A stretch of DNA of 64,000 nt, taken from assembly GCA_022827275.1 (NCBI GenBank), contig JAJDTG010000016.1:1-64000 (forward strand), given 5' to 3'. The stretch's first letter is position 1. Each line of letters starts with the position of its first letter. This DNA comes from Candidatus Dadabacteria bacterium. GTDB lineage: Bacteria > Desulfobacterota_D > UBA1144 > Nemesobacterales > Nemesobacteraceae. The notes beneath the pieces are model-generated. The model was not told the origin of the DNA and did not search any database. It saw only the letters and a list, made by a program, of their open reading frames with translations. Shown in pieces: positions 33,407 to 41,676 of this stretch. The translations under genes and the position numbers were made by a program.

Positions 33407-34924
33407 ATGTATGAGAATCCCTCCGTTTTTTCGTCAAAAGATCTCCCCGCGCCCCGGCGCGCGGCACAGTTTATTATGCCGAGAATCGATTTCCGGGATC
33501 CCGCTTCGGTCAAGCGGGCGGAGCGTCTCGTGCGAGATTTCTGCGTTTGCGGTTTCATAATATTCAACGGGGATGTCGAGCGGGTGAGAGAGACCACGCA
33601 TAGGCTTGCGGCTCTCTCCGAGCTCCCGCTTTTTTTCGGCTGCGATGTTGAAAGGGGCCTCGGTCAGCGGGTTTCGGGGGGAACTCTTTTTCCTTTCGCG
33701 ATGGCTCAAGGGGCAATGGATGACGAGGAGCTCTTAAGATGTCAGGCAATGATAACGGCCCGGGAGATGAGATACTGCGGGCTCAATCTAGCGTTCGCCC
33801 CGGTTCTTGACGTGAATTCCGAGCCGCAAAACCCGATAATAAACGCAAGGGCGTTCTCGGATGATCCCGCGGTTGTCTCGAAACTGGGCGGGATTTTCGC
33901 GGAAACCATGCAGAAAGAAGGAGTGCTCGCCTGCGCGAAGCATTTCCCCGGTCACGGGGCGACCCTCGAGGATTCCCATGCCTGCCTCCCCACCGTCGAA
34001 AGGTCTCTTGAGCGTCTCAAGGAATCGGATCTTCTGCCTTTTAGGGAAGCGATCGCGAAAAGGCTTCATTGCGTGATGCCTGCCCATGTCTGTTTTCCTG
34101 CCCTTGATCCGCTCGGAGTTCCCGCCACTCTCTCGGAATCGATTCTGCGTGGTCTTCTGCGCGGAAGACTCGGATTCAACGGCCTGGTCGTCTCGGATTC
34201 CTTCAGGATGGACGCGCTTGGAGGAGAGGAGCGGGAGGAGGAAAACATTCTCGCGGCGCTCGCAAGCGGGGTGGACATAGTTCTTGACCCGAGGGATCCG
34301 GAGGGATTCCTCGAAAGACGGGCAGAGGACGACTTTTTCCAGGATCCCGCCCGGGGAGAGTCTCTCTCCAGAATATCCTACTCGAAGGGACTTTTCGCCT
34401 CGGGCGAAGAAGAAGCTCCGGCTCCCGATTTTAATAAAAACCGTGAGGAGGCGGGGGAAATCGCCCGCCGCTCGGCCTGCGTTGTTCGAGGAGAGAGGCT
34501 TCGCGACGAAAAAGTCTCGGTCTTTCACTTTGGCAAGGAAGACACGGATGAGCTTCTGGCCGGACTTTACGAGGGATTCTCCGAGGGAGCGGTGACGGTG
34601 GAGAAGAGCTTTCGCTGTCCCGAGCAGCCGCCAGGGGGAGATGTCTCCTCGCTTGTACTTGTTTTGTCTGTCGCGCCCGCAGGATGGACGGAGAACTGCA
34701 TTATTCCCCCGGCGACAGCCGATTACGTAAACGCCCTTTCTTCCTTTCCGGGTGAAAAAATTCTGCTTACCTTCGGCTCTCCCTATCCCGCGGCCGAATT
34801 TCCCTTTTTCGATACCGTGATCTCGCTCTTTGATTCCTCGCGCGCTGCGGGCCGGGCGGCCGCGGAAATCCTTACGGGAGAGAGGAGGTCCACGGGGAGA
34901 CTTCCGGTGAGGACAGGTCAATGA
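33407..34924 (+). CDS. nagZ: Glycoside hydrolase family 3, NagZ-type beta-N-acetylhexosaminidase
   Basis: From ATG 33407, 1 bp after the anmK stop, the product has 505 residues; the long upstream extension lies inside anmK. GH3 motifs include CDVERGLGQRV, FAPVLDVN, KHFPGHGATLEDSH (the NagZ histidine loop) and the nucleophile-containing VVSDSFRMDAL. NagZ removes GlcNAc from anhydro-muropeptides, feeding AnmK and MurQ. It is longer than the compact ~340-residue proteobacterial NagZ by a C-terminal region of about 150 residues of uncertain role. Its stop overlaps the next start by ATGA. Confidence 0.88.
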   Translation: MYENPSVFSSKDLPAPRRAAQFIMPRIDFRDPASVKRAERLVRDFCVCGFIIFNGDVERVRETTHRLAALSELPLFFGCDVERGLGQRVSGGTLFPFAMAQGAMDDEELLRCQAMITAREMRYCGLNLAFAPVLDVNSEPQNPIINARAFSDDPAVVSKLGGIFAETMQKEGVLACAKHFPGHGATLEDSHACLPTVERSLERLKESDLLPFREAIAKRLHCVMPAHVCFPALDPLGVPATLSESILRGLLRGRLGFNGLVVSDSFRMDALGGEEREEENILAALASGVDIVLDPRDPEGFLERRAEDDFFQDPARGESLSRISYSKGLFASGEEEAPAPDFNKNREEAGEIARRSACVVRGERLRDEKVSVFHFGKEDTDELLAGLYEGFSEGAVTVEKSFRCPEQPPGGDVSSLVLVLSVAPAGWTENCIIPPATADYVNALSSFPGEKILLTFGSPYPAAEFPFFDTVISLFDSSRAAGRAAAEILTGERRSTGRLPVRTGQ

Positions 34925-36663
34925 AACTCCACGCCGTAGACTGGATGCTGCTTGGCCTCTACCTGGTTTTTTCTCTGGGGGTGGGCTTTTATTTTTCAAG
35001 GAGGGCGTCCGGGAGTCTTTCAGACTATTTTGTTTCGGGGCGGGGGCTTCCCTGGTGGCTTCTCGGAACCTCGATGGTCGCCACCACTTTCGCTGCCGAC
35101 ACCCCGCTTGCTATAACCGGGTGGATAAGGACCGAGGGGATATGGAAGAACTGGTTCTGGTGGAACTACATCTTCAGCCACGCGCTTGTGATAGTGGTTT
35201 TCTCGAGGCTCTGGAGAAGGGCGCAGGTGATAACGGACAATGAGCTCATAGAGCTTCGCTATGGGGGCCGCCCGGCGGCGTTTCTCCGGGGGTTCAAGGC
35301 GTTTTATTTCTCGACGATTTTCAATTTCATAGTGATGGGGTGGGTGATAACCGCGATGACCAAGGTGTTCGAGGTTTTTTTCGGAGTGGGGCAGATATAC
35401 GCGGTTTCGCTCTGCGTAGGGATCGTGCTTGTCTACACGGTTTTCTCCGGGCTCTGGGGTGTCGTTATAACGGATTTCGTGCAGTACGCGATAGCGCTCG
35501 GCGGCACGGTCATACTCGCGGTCGTGGTCATAAATTCTGAAGCAGTCGGAGGGTACGGACAGTTCGTAAGCAAAATCGCGGAGCTTCCCCCCGAGCAGAC
35601 CTCCATGTTCATCACGCAGCCTGCCGGCACCGAAGAGTTTTTCTCCTCTGACTTTTTCACATTCCTTGTTTTCATGACTGTTGTCTGGTGGTCTTCCCAC
35701 AACGCTGACGGCGGAGGCTACTTCATACAGCGCCTCTCCTCCGCAAAAGACGAGAGACACGCCCTTGCGGGCACGGCGTGGTTCGCGCTTAACCATTACG
35801 TGCTTCGCCTCTGGCCGTGGGTTCTTGTCGCTCTGGCTTCAGTTGTAATCTTTCCCGAGGCGGCCGGGGTGGCAGGCGGGGACGACGAGTCGGTGTACCT
35901 CGTGATGATAAGGGACTTTCTTCCGCCGGGTCTTCGGGGTCTTCTGCTGGTTTCCTTTCTCGCGGCGTTTATGTCCACGGTATCGACGCACCTTAACTGG
36001 GGAGCCTCGTATCTCGTGAACGATCTTTACAGGAGGTTCGTGCGCCGGAGCGCCCCGCAGCGTCATTACGTGGCGGTCTCCAGGATCGCGACCGTGGCGC
36101 TTGCCGTTATTGCGGGCGTTGTGGCGCTTCAGATAAAGAACATAGGGGACGCCTGGATATTTCTCTGGGCCATGAGTTCGGGAATTGGCCTCGTGCTGAT
36201 ACTCAGGTGGTTCTGGTGGAGAATAAACGCCTGGAGCGAGATAGTGGCGCTTGCATCGTCGCTTGCGACCATACTGGTTCTGATTCTCTACACCGAGGCC
36301 AGGGGCATTCCGCTTGAACTGCGCCACCAGATACTTGTTGTTCCCGTCTCCGTAACTTGCTGGGTTGCTGCCACTTTCGCCACCGCTCCCGAGTCCTGGG
36401 AAAAACTCTCGGAGTTCTACTCGAGGGTAAGGCCCCCGGGCTTCTGGTTGCCCGTCCGGAAGAGGGCGGGGATTGTGCCGGGGCGGGGAGTGCTTTCTTC
36501 CGTTTTTCTTAACTGGTCGCTTGTCGTGTCCTTTCTTCTCTGCTTAATGATAGGGACGGGCAAGCTCGTTCTGGGAGACGGCCAAACCGCTCTCTGGCTT
36601 CTTTGCGGTTCGGCGCTTGCGCTTGCCCTAATCCTTCGCCGCCGCGGCAGTTTTTTCCGCTAG
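34921..36663 (+). CDS. Sodium:solute symporter (SSS) family transporter
   Basis: This 580-residue polytopic protein has about 13 hydrophobic spans. The N-terminus WMLLGLYLVFSLGVGFYFSRRA, SLSDYFVSGRGLPWW and TSMVATTFAADTPL is typical of the SSS family (PF00474). Its ATG overlaps the nagZ stop by 4 nt, so it is translationally coupled to peptidoglycan recycling. The substrate cannot be read from sequence. Context suggests a cell-wall sugar or muropeptide breakdown product, and no AmpG homologue is seen in the window. Confidence 0.85.
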   Translation: MKLHAVDWMLLGLYLVFSLGVGFYFSRRASGSLSDYFVSGRGLPWWLLGTSMVATTFAADTPLAITGWIRTEGIWKNWFWWNYIFSHALVIVVFSRLWRRAQVITDNELIELRYGGRPAAFLRGFKAFYFSTIFNFIVMGWVITAMTKVFEVFFGVGQIYAVSLCVGIVLVYTVFSGLWGVVITDFVQYAIALGGTVILAVVVINSEAVGGYGQFVSKIAELPPEQTSMFITQPAGTEEFFSSDFFTFLVFMTVVWWSSHNADGGGYFIQRLSSAKDERHALAGTAWFALNHYVLRLWPWVLVALASVVIFPEAAGVAGGDDESVYLVMIRDFLPPGLRGLLLVSFLAAFMSTVSTHLNWGASYLVNDLYRRFVRRSAPQRHYVAVSRIATVALAVIAGVVALQIKNIGDAWIFLWAMSSGIGLVLILRWFWWRINAWSEIVALASSLATILVLILYTEARGIPLELRHQILVVPVSVTCWVAATFATAPESWEKLSEFYSRVRPPGFWLPVRKRAGIVPGRGVLSSVFLNWSLVVSFLLCLMIGTGKLVLGDGQTALWLLCGSALALALILRRRGSFFR

Positions 36664-36687
36664 CGGCTTCAATATTTCCCCTTTCTG

Positions 36688-36696
36688 TGGTATATA
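36688..36696 (+). promoter_or_regulatory. Extended -10 promoter of nuoI
   Basis: TGG followed by TATATA forms an extended -10 element. The predicted transcript start (about 36703) falls after the first ATG (36698) and just before the second (36707). Confidence 0.4.
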
Positions 36697-36697
36697 G

Positions 36698-37318
36698 ATG
36701 GTTGCTATGGCTATTAACGTAAAAGTGCTTGAGCGGCCGCGGCTTTCTTTCTGGGAGAAGCTTTACATTCCCCAAGTGCTGAAGGGCCTTATGATCACCA
36801 TAAGGCACATCACGAATCACCAGCCGATAACCGTGAAATACCCGGAGGAGGTAAAGGCGCTTCCCGAGAACTACCGGGGGCTTCACGTGATGCCCGCCGA
36901 TGACGAGGGCGAGATAAGGTGCGTTGCGTGCAAGCTCTGCGAGATCGCGTGTCCCACCCAGGCTATCTCCATAGTTTCAGAACCCGCAGACGATTACGGA
37001 ATCGAGAGAAGGCCAAAGGTATACAATATAGATTTCATGCGCTGCGTTTTCTGCGGCTTCTGCGTCGAGGCCTGCCCGTGCGACGCGCTCAGGATGGGAA
37101 TGAAGTACGAGCTCTCTTCGTATAACCGCGCGGGACTCGTTCACACCAAAGAGGTTTTCTTCGACCCGAATGTAAAAAGCGACGCCCCGAGGGACAACGC
37201 GAACTTTCTTTACAAGATGGGCAAGGGGGAGATACTCGATTCTCCTGAAGAAATTTCAAAAATAATGGGACTGGACGGTACCTACTCCCGAAAGCCCGGC
37301 TCCCCGCAGGCCACGTAA
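36698..37318 (+). CDS. nuoI: NADH-quinone oxidoreductase subunit I
   Basis: This ferredoxin-like protein of up to 206 residues has two 4Fe-4S motifs, CVACKLCEIACP and CVFCGFCVEACP, as in NuoI, which carries clusters N6a and N6b in the arm of complex I. The N-terminus (FWEKLYIPQVLKGLMITIRH) is the usual membrane-associating helix. It stands alone here, between the symporter and a nucleotidase, whereas nuoI normally sits in a nuoA-N cluster. ATG 36698 is given, but ATG 36707 (MAINVKVLERP) fits the promoter better. Confidence 0.92.
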   Translation: MVAMAINVKVLERPRLSFWEKLYIPQVLKGLMITIRHITNHQPITVKYPEEVKALPENYRGLHVMPADDEGEIRCVACKLCEIACPTQAISIVSEPADDYGIERRPKVYNIDFMRCVFCGFCVEACPCDALRMGMKYELSSYNRAGLVHTKEVFFDPNVKSDAPRDNANFLYKMGKGEILDSPEEISKIMGLDGTYSRKPGSPQAT

Positions 37319-37333
37319 CGCGGGGAAGAGATA

Positions 37334-39121
37334 ATGTCACCTCGCAAGAAAACCGACTTTGGTTCCGCGAGACTTTTCTTCACGCCGCTTCTTCTGGTCC
37401 TGCTGGCCGCGCTGGCCGCGGCGTGCGGGAACGGCGGGCGAGACGTTTTCACGCTCACCGTTCTGCACAGCAACGACGGGGAATCCAACCTGATTGACGA
37501 GATAAGCGGCATCGCGAGATTTGCCACCGTGGTTAAGAACCTTAGGGATGAGGCCCTGCGGTCGGGCGGAACCGGCAAGCGGGGCGTGGTTCTTCTTTCA
37601 TCCGGCGATAATTTTCTCGCGGGCCCAGAGCTAAACGCGAGCTTCCAGGAAGAAACGACCGTATTCGACGCGCTGGGTCTTCGCCTGATCGGTTACGACG
37701 CGCTTTGTATCGGGAACCACGAGTTTGATTTCGGGGCGGATTTTCTAGCTAGGTTCATAGCCGCGTTCGGCGGCGATGCGCCTTTTCTAAGCGCGAACCT
37801 TGATTTCTCGGGAGAAACCGTTCTCTCCGATCTTGTGGACAGAGGGTCCGTCGCCCCTTCGGTCGTTTTGGATGTGAACGGGAAAAAGGTCGGCATTGTG
37901 GGAGCGACAACCCCGTATCTCCCATTCCTATCATCTTCGGGAAACGTAAGGGTGGACCGTGACGTCGTCGCCTCGGTTCAGCGGGAGATTGACCGCTTGG
38001 AAAATCGCGGGGCAGGCGTAATCATCATTCTGAGCCACTTGCAGTCGGTTGAGGAGGATATTGGTCTCGCCGGGCGGCTGAGAGGAGCCGACCTCATCAT
38101 AGCGGGCGGCGGCAACGAACTTCTGGCCAACGACGGTGACCCGCTTCACCCCGATGACGGCAAGGACGATATATTCGGTCCCTATCCCCTTATGACGGAA
38201 GACGCTGCCGGAAGAAAAATTCCGATCGTGACGACAGGAGGCGGCTACAGGTATGTAGGGAGAATAATCCTTCATTTTGACGGGGAAGGGGATCTGCTCT
38301 CCGTCGATCCCGAAAGTTCCCCAGTAAGGGTCGTGGGAGGGGAGAAAGACGACGCCGTGGCGAGGGATCCGGACATCTCGGCGCAAGTTGAGGATCCGGT
38401 AAGGGAATCGGTTGCCGCCCTTCGCTCAAACGTAATCGGGAAAAGCGAAGTGGGTCTGAACGGACTCAGGGCTCACGTGAGGACGCGGGAAACCAATCTG
38501 GGCAACTTGGTTGCCGACGCGCTCCTTGAGACCGTGAGGCGGATGGAAAGCGCAGCGCGTAGCACGTGGACAGTCGCCCTTCAGAACGGCGGCGGCATGC
38601 GTAACGGTTCCGTCATAGCAGCCGGGGATGTAACGGAGCTTGACACCTTTTCCGTGCTTCCGTTTCCGAACTTCGTGGCCGTCGTTCCCGGCGTAAGTCC
38701 TTCGCGGTTCAAGGCGATTCTCGAAAACGCCGTATCGAACGTCGATCGCTTGGATGGAAGGTTCGCCCAGGTTGCGGGATTCAGATTCACTTACGACCCG
38801 GACGGCACGGCGCAGGTTATCGATGCCGACGGAAACATCGCGGTGGCCGGCTCCAGGGTGGTCGATGTCGAGATTGAAAACGGCCCGGTTCTTGTCAGGG
38901 GTGGCGTAGTGAACGGATCAGCTCCCGATATAGATGTCGTCACCGTTGATTTTCTTGCCAGAGGAGGCGACCAGTATCCGTTCGGGAACACGGACTTCAA
39001 TGTCCTCGGGGTATCGTACCAGCAGTCCCTGTTTCGTTTCATAGGGGATACCCTTGGCGGCCTGATATCTGCCGATGACTATCCGCCGGGCGGCGAAGGG
39101 AGGATAACGGCGGTACGGTAG
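37334..39121 (+). CDS. 5'-nucleotidase / UshA-like lipoprotein
   Basis: This 595-residue protein has a lipoprotein signal peptide ending LAALAAAC, so it is probably membrane-anchored in the periplasm or at the surface. The calcineurin-like metallophosphatase domain shows VLHSNDGE, SSGDNF and GNHEFDFG; the C-terminal 5'-nucleotidase domain (PF02872) starts near 380 and has ETNLGNLVADALLE and NGGGMRNG. The usual first motif reads HSNDGE here rather than HTNDxHG, a substitution at a metal-site histidine position worth noting. It would hydrolyse nucleotides or UDP-sugars. It starts 15 bp after nuoI. Confidence 0.88.
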   Translation: MSPRKKTDFGSARLFFTPLLLVLLAALAAACGNGGRDVFTLTVLHSNDGESNLIDEISGIARFATVVKNLRDEALRSGGTGKRGVVLLSSGDNFLAGPELNASFQEETTVFDALGLRLIGYDALCIGNHEFDFGADFLARFIAAFGGDAPFLSANLDFSGETVLSDLVDRGSVAPSVVLDVNGKKVGIVGATTPYLPFLSSSGNVRVDRDVVASVQREIDRLENRGAGVIIILSHLQSVEEDIGLAGRLRGADLIIAGGGNELLANDGDPLHPDDGKDDIFGPYPLMTEDAAGRKIPIVTTGGGYRYVGRIILHFDGEGDLLSVDPESSPVRVVGGEKDDAVARDPDISAQVEDPVRESVAALRSNVIGKSEVGLNGLRAHVRTRETNLGNLVADALLETVRRMESAARSTWTVALQNGGGMRNGSVIAAGDVTELDTFSVLPFPNFVAVVPGVSPSRFKAILENAVSNVDRLDGRFAQVAGFRFTYDPDGTAQVIDADGNIAVAGSRVVDVEIENGPVLVRGGVVNGSAPDIDVVTVDFLARGGDQYPFGNTDFNVLGVSYQQSLFRFIGDTLGGLISADDYPPGGEGRITAVR

Positions 39122-39127
39122 TCCGCG

Positions 39128-40975
39128 CTAAAGCCAGTCGTCTTCAAATTCATTGTCCGGGCGCTGGTGAAATGCCCCGGTGTCCAGATTGTTTTTAAAA
39201 CCCCTGAATTTAAGCAGTCCGGAGATCGCGGGTTTTATCTTGCTTCTTTCGACCACGAGGTGAACCCCCCCGTGTTCCTCGTAGAACTCAGAGGACATTA
39301 TTTTCGGGTCGACGCCGCGCCCGCCGCTCGTAAGCTTCACAACCCGGTCTCCGGCAAAAGCGATGGTAGCTTTTTTCTCCGCTATTATGAAATCTCCCTG
39401 GACCGAGTAGCTCGCAAGGGCTCCTCCGGTTGTCGGGTGACCGAGTATGGAGATATTCGGAAGCCCGTGTTCTTTAAGCTTCATAATCGCTGATATGGTT
39501 TTAGCCATCTGATAGAGCGCCACGGTACCTTCCTGCATCCGGGCTCCTCCGCTTACCGTTATCGTTATCAGGGGAAGCCTGTTCTCTATGGCGTAGCTGA
39601 CGACTCTGTTCATCTTCTCGCCGAAAACGGAACTCATCGACCCGCCCATAAAACGAAAGTCACAGACCGCTATCGCCACAGGGATGCCGAACATGGTCCC
39701 GTAGCCCGTTACAAGGGAATCCTTGGAGTCGGTTTTTCCGGCGAGTTTCTGTATTGAAGACGAATAGTTAAAGAATTTGTAGATCGAATCCACGTCCTCA
39801 AGGGAAAGGCCCGGTTCTATCTCGTGAAAGGATGCCTCGTCCAGAAGAAAGTCCAGATAGTCATCGGAACTAAGTGCTTCGGGACGGCTGCAGTAAGGAC
39901 ACGAGGAATTGTTCGCGTGCAGTTCCTTTTTCGTAAGCTGTTTCTTGCAGCCGGGGCGTATGATTTTTCCTTGGCCGTCCTTTTCGTCGTTGCAGAAGTG
40001 GGGTTCCGATCCGTAGATGGCTATCTGCATTTCCGAAATGTCGGGGTTTTCCTTTCTTCCGCTGAAGTAGTTGGGAAGCCAGGCCTTTATTTTCTTTGCG
40101 ATTCCCCCGTAGATCCTCTGCTGTTTTTTTATCCGCCCGCACTTCTCGATTTTCCTGCGCAGTTCGTCGCGCAGGTGCCTCACGTCGAAACGGTCAACTT
40201 CCTTGGAGGCGGCGGTTAGGGAAGCCTGCAGGTTCTTCAGGGTCGAGGGGATGTAATTGTTTCTTGCAAGAGAAGCTTCTTTTACTACCTCGTCTATTAT
40301 TCCGTATTTCTTCATGTGGGTCGCCGTGGGCTGCAGCACTTCAAGAGCTTCCGCCACTTTGTCCGCGCTTCTGAAAAGAATGGCGGAGCATCCTTCGGCC
40401 GTTATTACGGAATATTCGGCTCGCGAGAGCATCAGTCTCCTGTGTCCCAGCTGTATCGCTATCGCGCCGCCGCTCCCTCCGAGCCCGAGCACTGTGGTTA
40501 TTGTTTTCGTTCTTATGGAAATCATCTTTGACTGGCAGTAGGAAATCAGCCAGGACTGAAGTTTTTCGGCCGAGTATTCATAGGGGTCTCCGCCAATAGT
40601 GTCAATGAATGTATAGAGCTTGAGACGGTGCTGCTCGGCGTATTTCATCATGCACAAAGACAGCCCGTAGCCGTCGGCCTTGACCATTCCATAGTTAAGC
40701 GTAGTCCTTTCTTTTTCGCTTGAGGGGGTCTGCTGGGCTATTATGGCCACTTCCTCACCGGTGCCCTCGAATACGGCCGTACCCACTATAACGGCGGGAT
40801 CGTTAGCGAATTCGATCTTCTTGCCCGAAGGGGCGTGGATAAAGTTCCTGAACCCATAGAGCTTATTCCAGGGAGTGAAGTTGGTGAAGATGGTTCCGAT
40901 CAGGTGCTTTGACTTGATCCTGTCGTAGCTCTTTGCCTCTTCGTGGGCCTGAAGTATTTTTGCCGTTGATGCCAT
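39128..40975 (-). CDS. Acetyl-CoA carboxylase carboxyltransferase, fused alpha (AccA) and beta (AccD)
   Basis: This 615-residue protein joins the two carboxyltransferase subunits. Residues about 60-280 match AccA (TFIDTIGG, LGLGGSGGAIAIQLGH, YSVITAEGCSAILFRSADK). Residues about 300-610 match AccD, with a Cys4 zinc site, FMGGSMSSVFGEKM, SGGARMQEG and HPTTGGALASY. The order is alpha then beta, the reverse of PccB/yeast-type carboxyltransferases. The zinc site has a long insert between its first two cysteines (C...PGC) instead of CxxC. It transfers carboxyl from biotin to acetyl-CoA to make malonyl-CoA. accB and accC are not in the window. Confidence 0.92.
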   Translation of the reverse strand: MASTAKILQAHEEAKSYDRIKSKHLIGTIFTNFTPWNKLYGFRNFIHAPSGKKIEFANDPAVIVGTAVFEGTGEEVAIIAQQTPSSEKERTTLNYGMVKADGYGLSLCMMKYAEQHRLKLYTFIDTIGGDPYEYSAEKLQSWLISYCQSKMISIRTKTITTVLGLGGSGGAIAIQLGHRRLMLSRAEYSVITAEGCSAILFRSADKVAEALEVLQPTATHMKKYGIIDEVVKEASLARNNYIPSTLKNLQASLTAASKEVDRFDVRHLRDELRRKIEKCGRIKKQQRIYGGIAKKIKAWLPNYFSGRKENPDISEMQIAIYGSEPHFCNDEKDGQGKIIRPGCKKQLTKKELHANNSSCPYCSRPEALSSDDYLDFLLDEASFHEIEPGLSLEDVDSIYKFFNYSSSIQKLAGKTDSKDSLVTGYGTMFGIPVAIAVCDFRFMGGSMSSVFGEKMNRVVSYAIENRLPLITITVSGGARMQEGTVALYQMAKTISAIMKLKEHGLPNISILGHPTTGGALASYSVQGDFIIAEKKATIAFAGDRVVKLTSGGRGVDPKIMSSEFYEEHGGVHLVVERSKIKPAISGLLKFRGFKNNLDTGAFHQRPDNEFEDDWL

Positions 40976-41208
40976 AATGTACTCTGTGCTGATCGCTTAG
41001 CAGATTCGCTACATATATAATTATATAATCAAATCTGTCTATGAGAAAAAGAATCCGTTTTTCCGAGAGCCTGGTTTCTGCGGTTTTTTGCGAATGCAGA
41101 AACCGTGATTCGTTGCCCCACACTCAATGAATCCTCAATGCCAAAATTGGCCGTGGAACTCGGCAGAGATTTTGTGGGGAAAAATCTGGATATTGCGGAT
41201 TTCTTTTT
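40976..41208. other. Intergenic region with AT-rich promoter area and a 9-bp hairpin
   Basis: An AT-rich tract (about 41010-41035, ATATATAATTATATAAT) upstream of the accA-accD fusion is its likely promoter. GGTTTCTGC (41073-41081) and GCAGAAACC (41096-41104) form a 9-bp inverted repeat between the two leftward genes. No coding sequence was accepted here. Confidence 0.45.
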
Positions 41209-41532
41209 CTATGCGGTGAAAGACTGTCCGCAGCCGCAGGAACCGGTCGCGTTAGGGTTTTCGATCGCAAAGCCCTTTCCGTCAAGACCGTCCTTGAAAT
41301 CAAGAACCGATCCGTCGAGATAGGTGTAACTGATCTCGTCGATAGCGACCTTTATGCCGTCGGACTCGATCAAATTGTCTCCTTCATCGGTTTCGTCGTC
41401 AAATCCCATCTCGTAGGAAAACCCGGAACAGCCCCCGGGCACTATCCTTACCCTGAGAAACGCGTTTTCGATGTCGTCTTCGGCAAGCAGCCTTTTTATT
41501 TCATCTACGGCTTTGGGAGTTACGGAAAACAT
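41209..41532 (-). CDS. HesB/IscA/ErpA-family iron-sulphur carrier
   Basis: From ATG 41532 (AGAGG a few nt upstream) the product has 107 residues; the longer open frame to 41781 is rejected because the A-type family starts here (MFSVTPKAVDEIKRLL). The three conserved cysteines are present: one in VPGGCSGFSYEM and two in SCGCGQSF. A-type carriers bind Fe-S or iron and deliver clusters to apo-proteins; LipA, NuoI and NuoE in this window are the kinds of clients expected. A good promoter lies 50-78 bp upstream. Confidence 0.93.
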   Translation of the reverse strand: MFSVTPKAVDEIKRLLAEDDIENAFLRVRIVPGGCSGFSYEMGFDDETDEGDNLIESDGIKVAIDEISYTYLDGSVLDFKDGLDGKGFAIENPNATGSCGCGQSFTA

Positions 41533-41581
41533 ATTTCCTCTGCCTCCTCGCAGTATAAATTTCTTTACCACTCCACCCAAC

Positions 41582-41610
41582 AAAATACATCTGCCGGGGA
41601 CAATTGTCAA
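41582..41610 (-). promoter_or_regulatory. Promoter of the iron-sulphur carrier gene
   Basis: On the minus strand, TTGACA (41610-41605), a 17-bp spacer and TATTTT (41587-41582) form a near-consensus sigma70 promoter with a leader of about 40 nt. Confidence 0.65.
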
Positions 41611-41639
41611 AGCGGGGGCGGAAAAACTGCCCCGCCGGT

Positions 41640-41669
41640 TTGCCCGCCCGCCCGGATTTACTGTATAGT
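41640..41669 (+). promoter_or_regulatory. Promoter of the Xaa-Pro peptidase gene
   Basis: TTGCCC (41640-41645), an 18-bp spacer and TATAGT (41664-41669) point to a transcript start at about 41676, next to the GTG at 41677. It diverges from the iron-sulphur carrier promoter. Confidence 0.5.
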
Positions 41670-41676
41670 TTTCGGC

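Noticed and set aside
33788-34999. Long minus-strand ORF (403 codons) opposite nagZ
   Set aside because: nagZ on the plus strand has clear GH3 motifs; the antisense frame is a GC-bias shadow without recognisable domains. The same holds for 46884-48044 opposite aroA/cmk and 60948-62246 opposite glnD.
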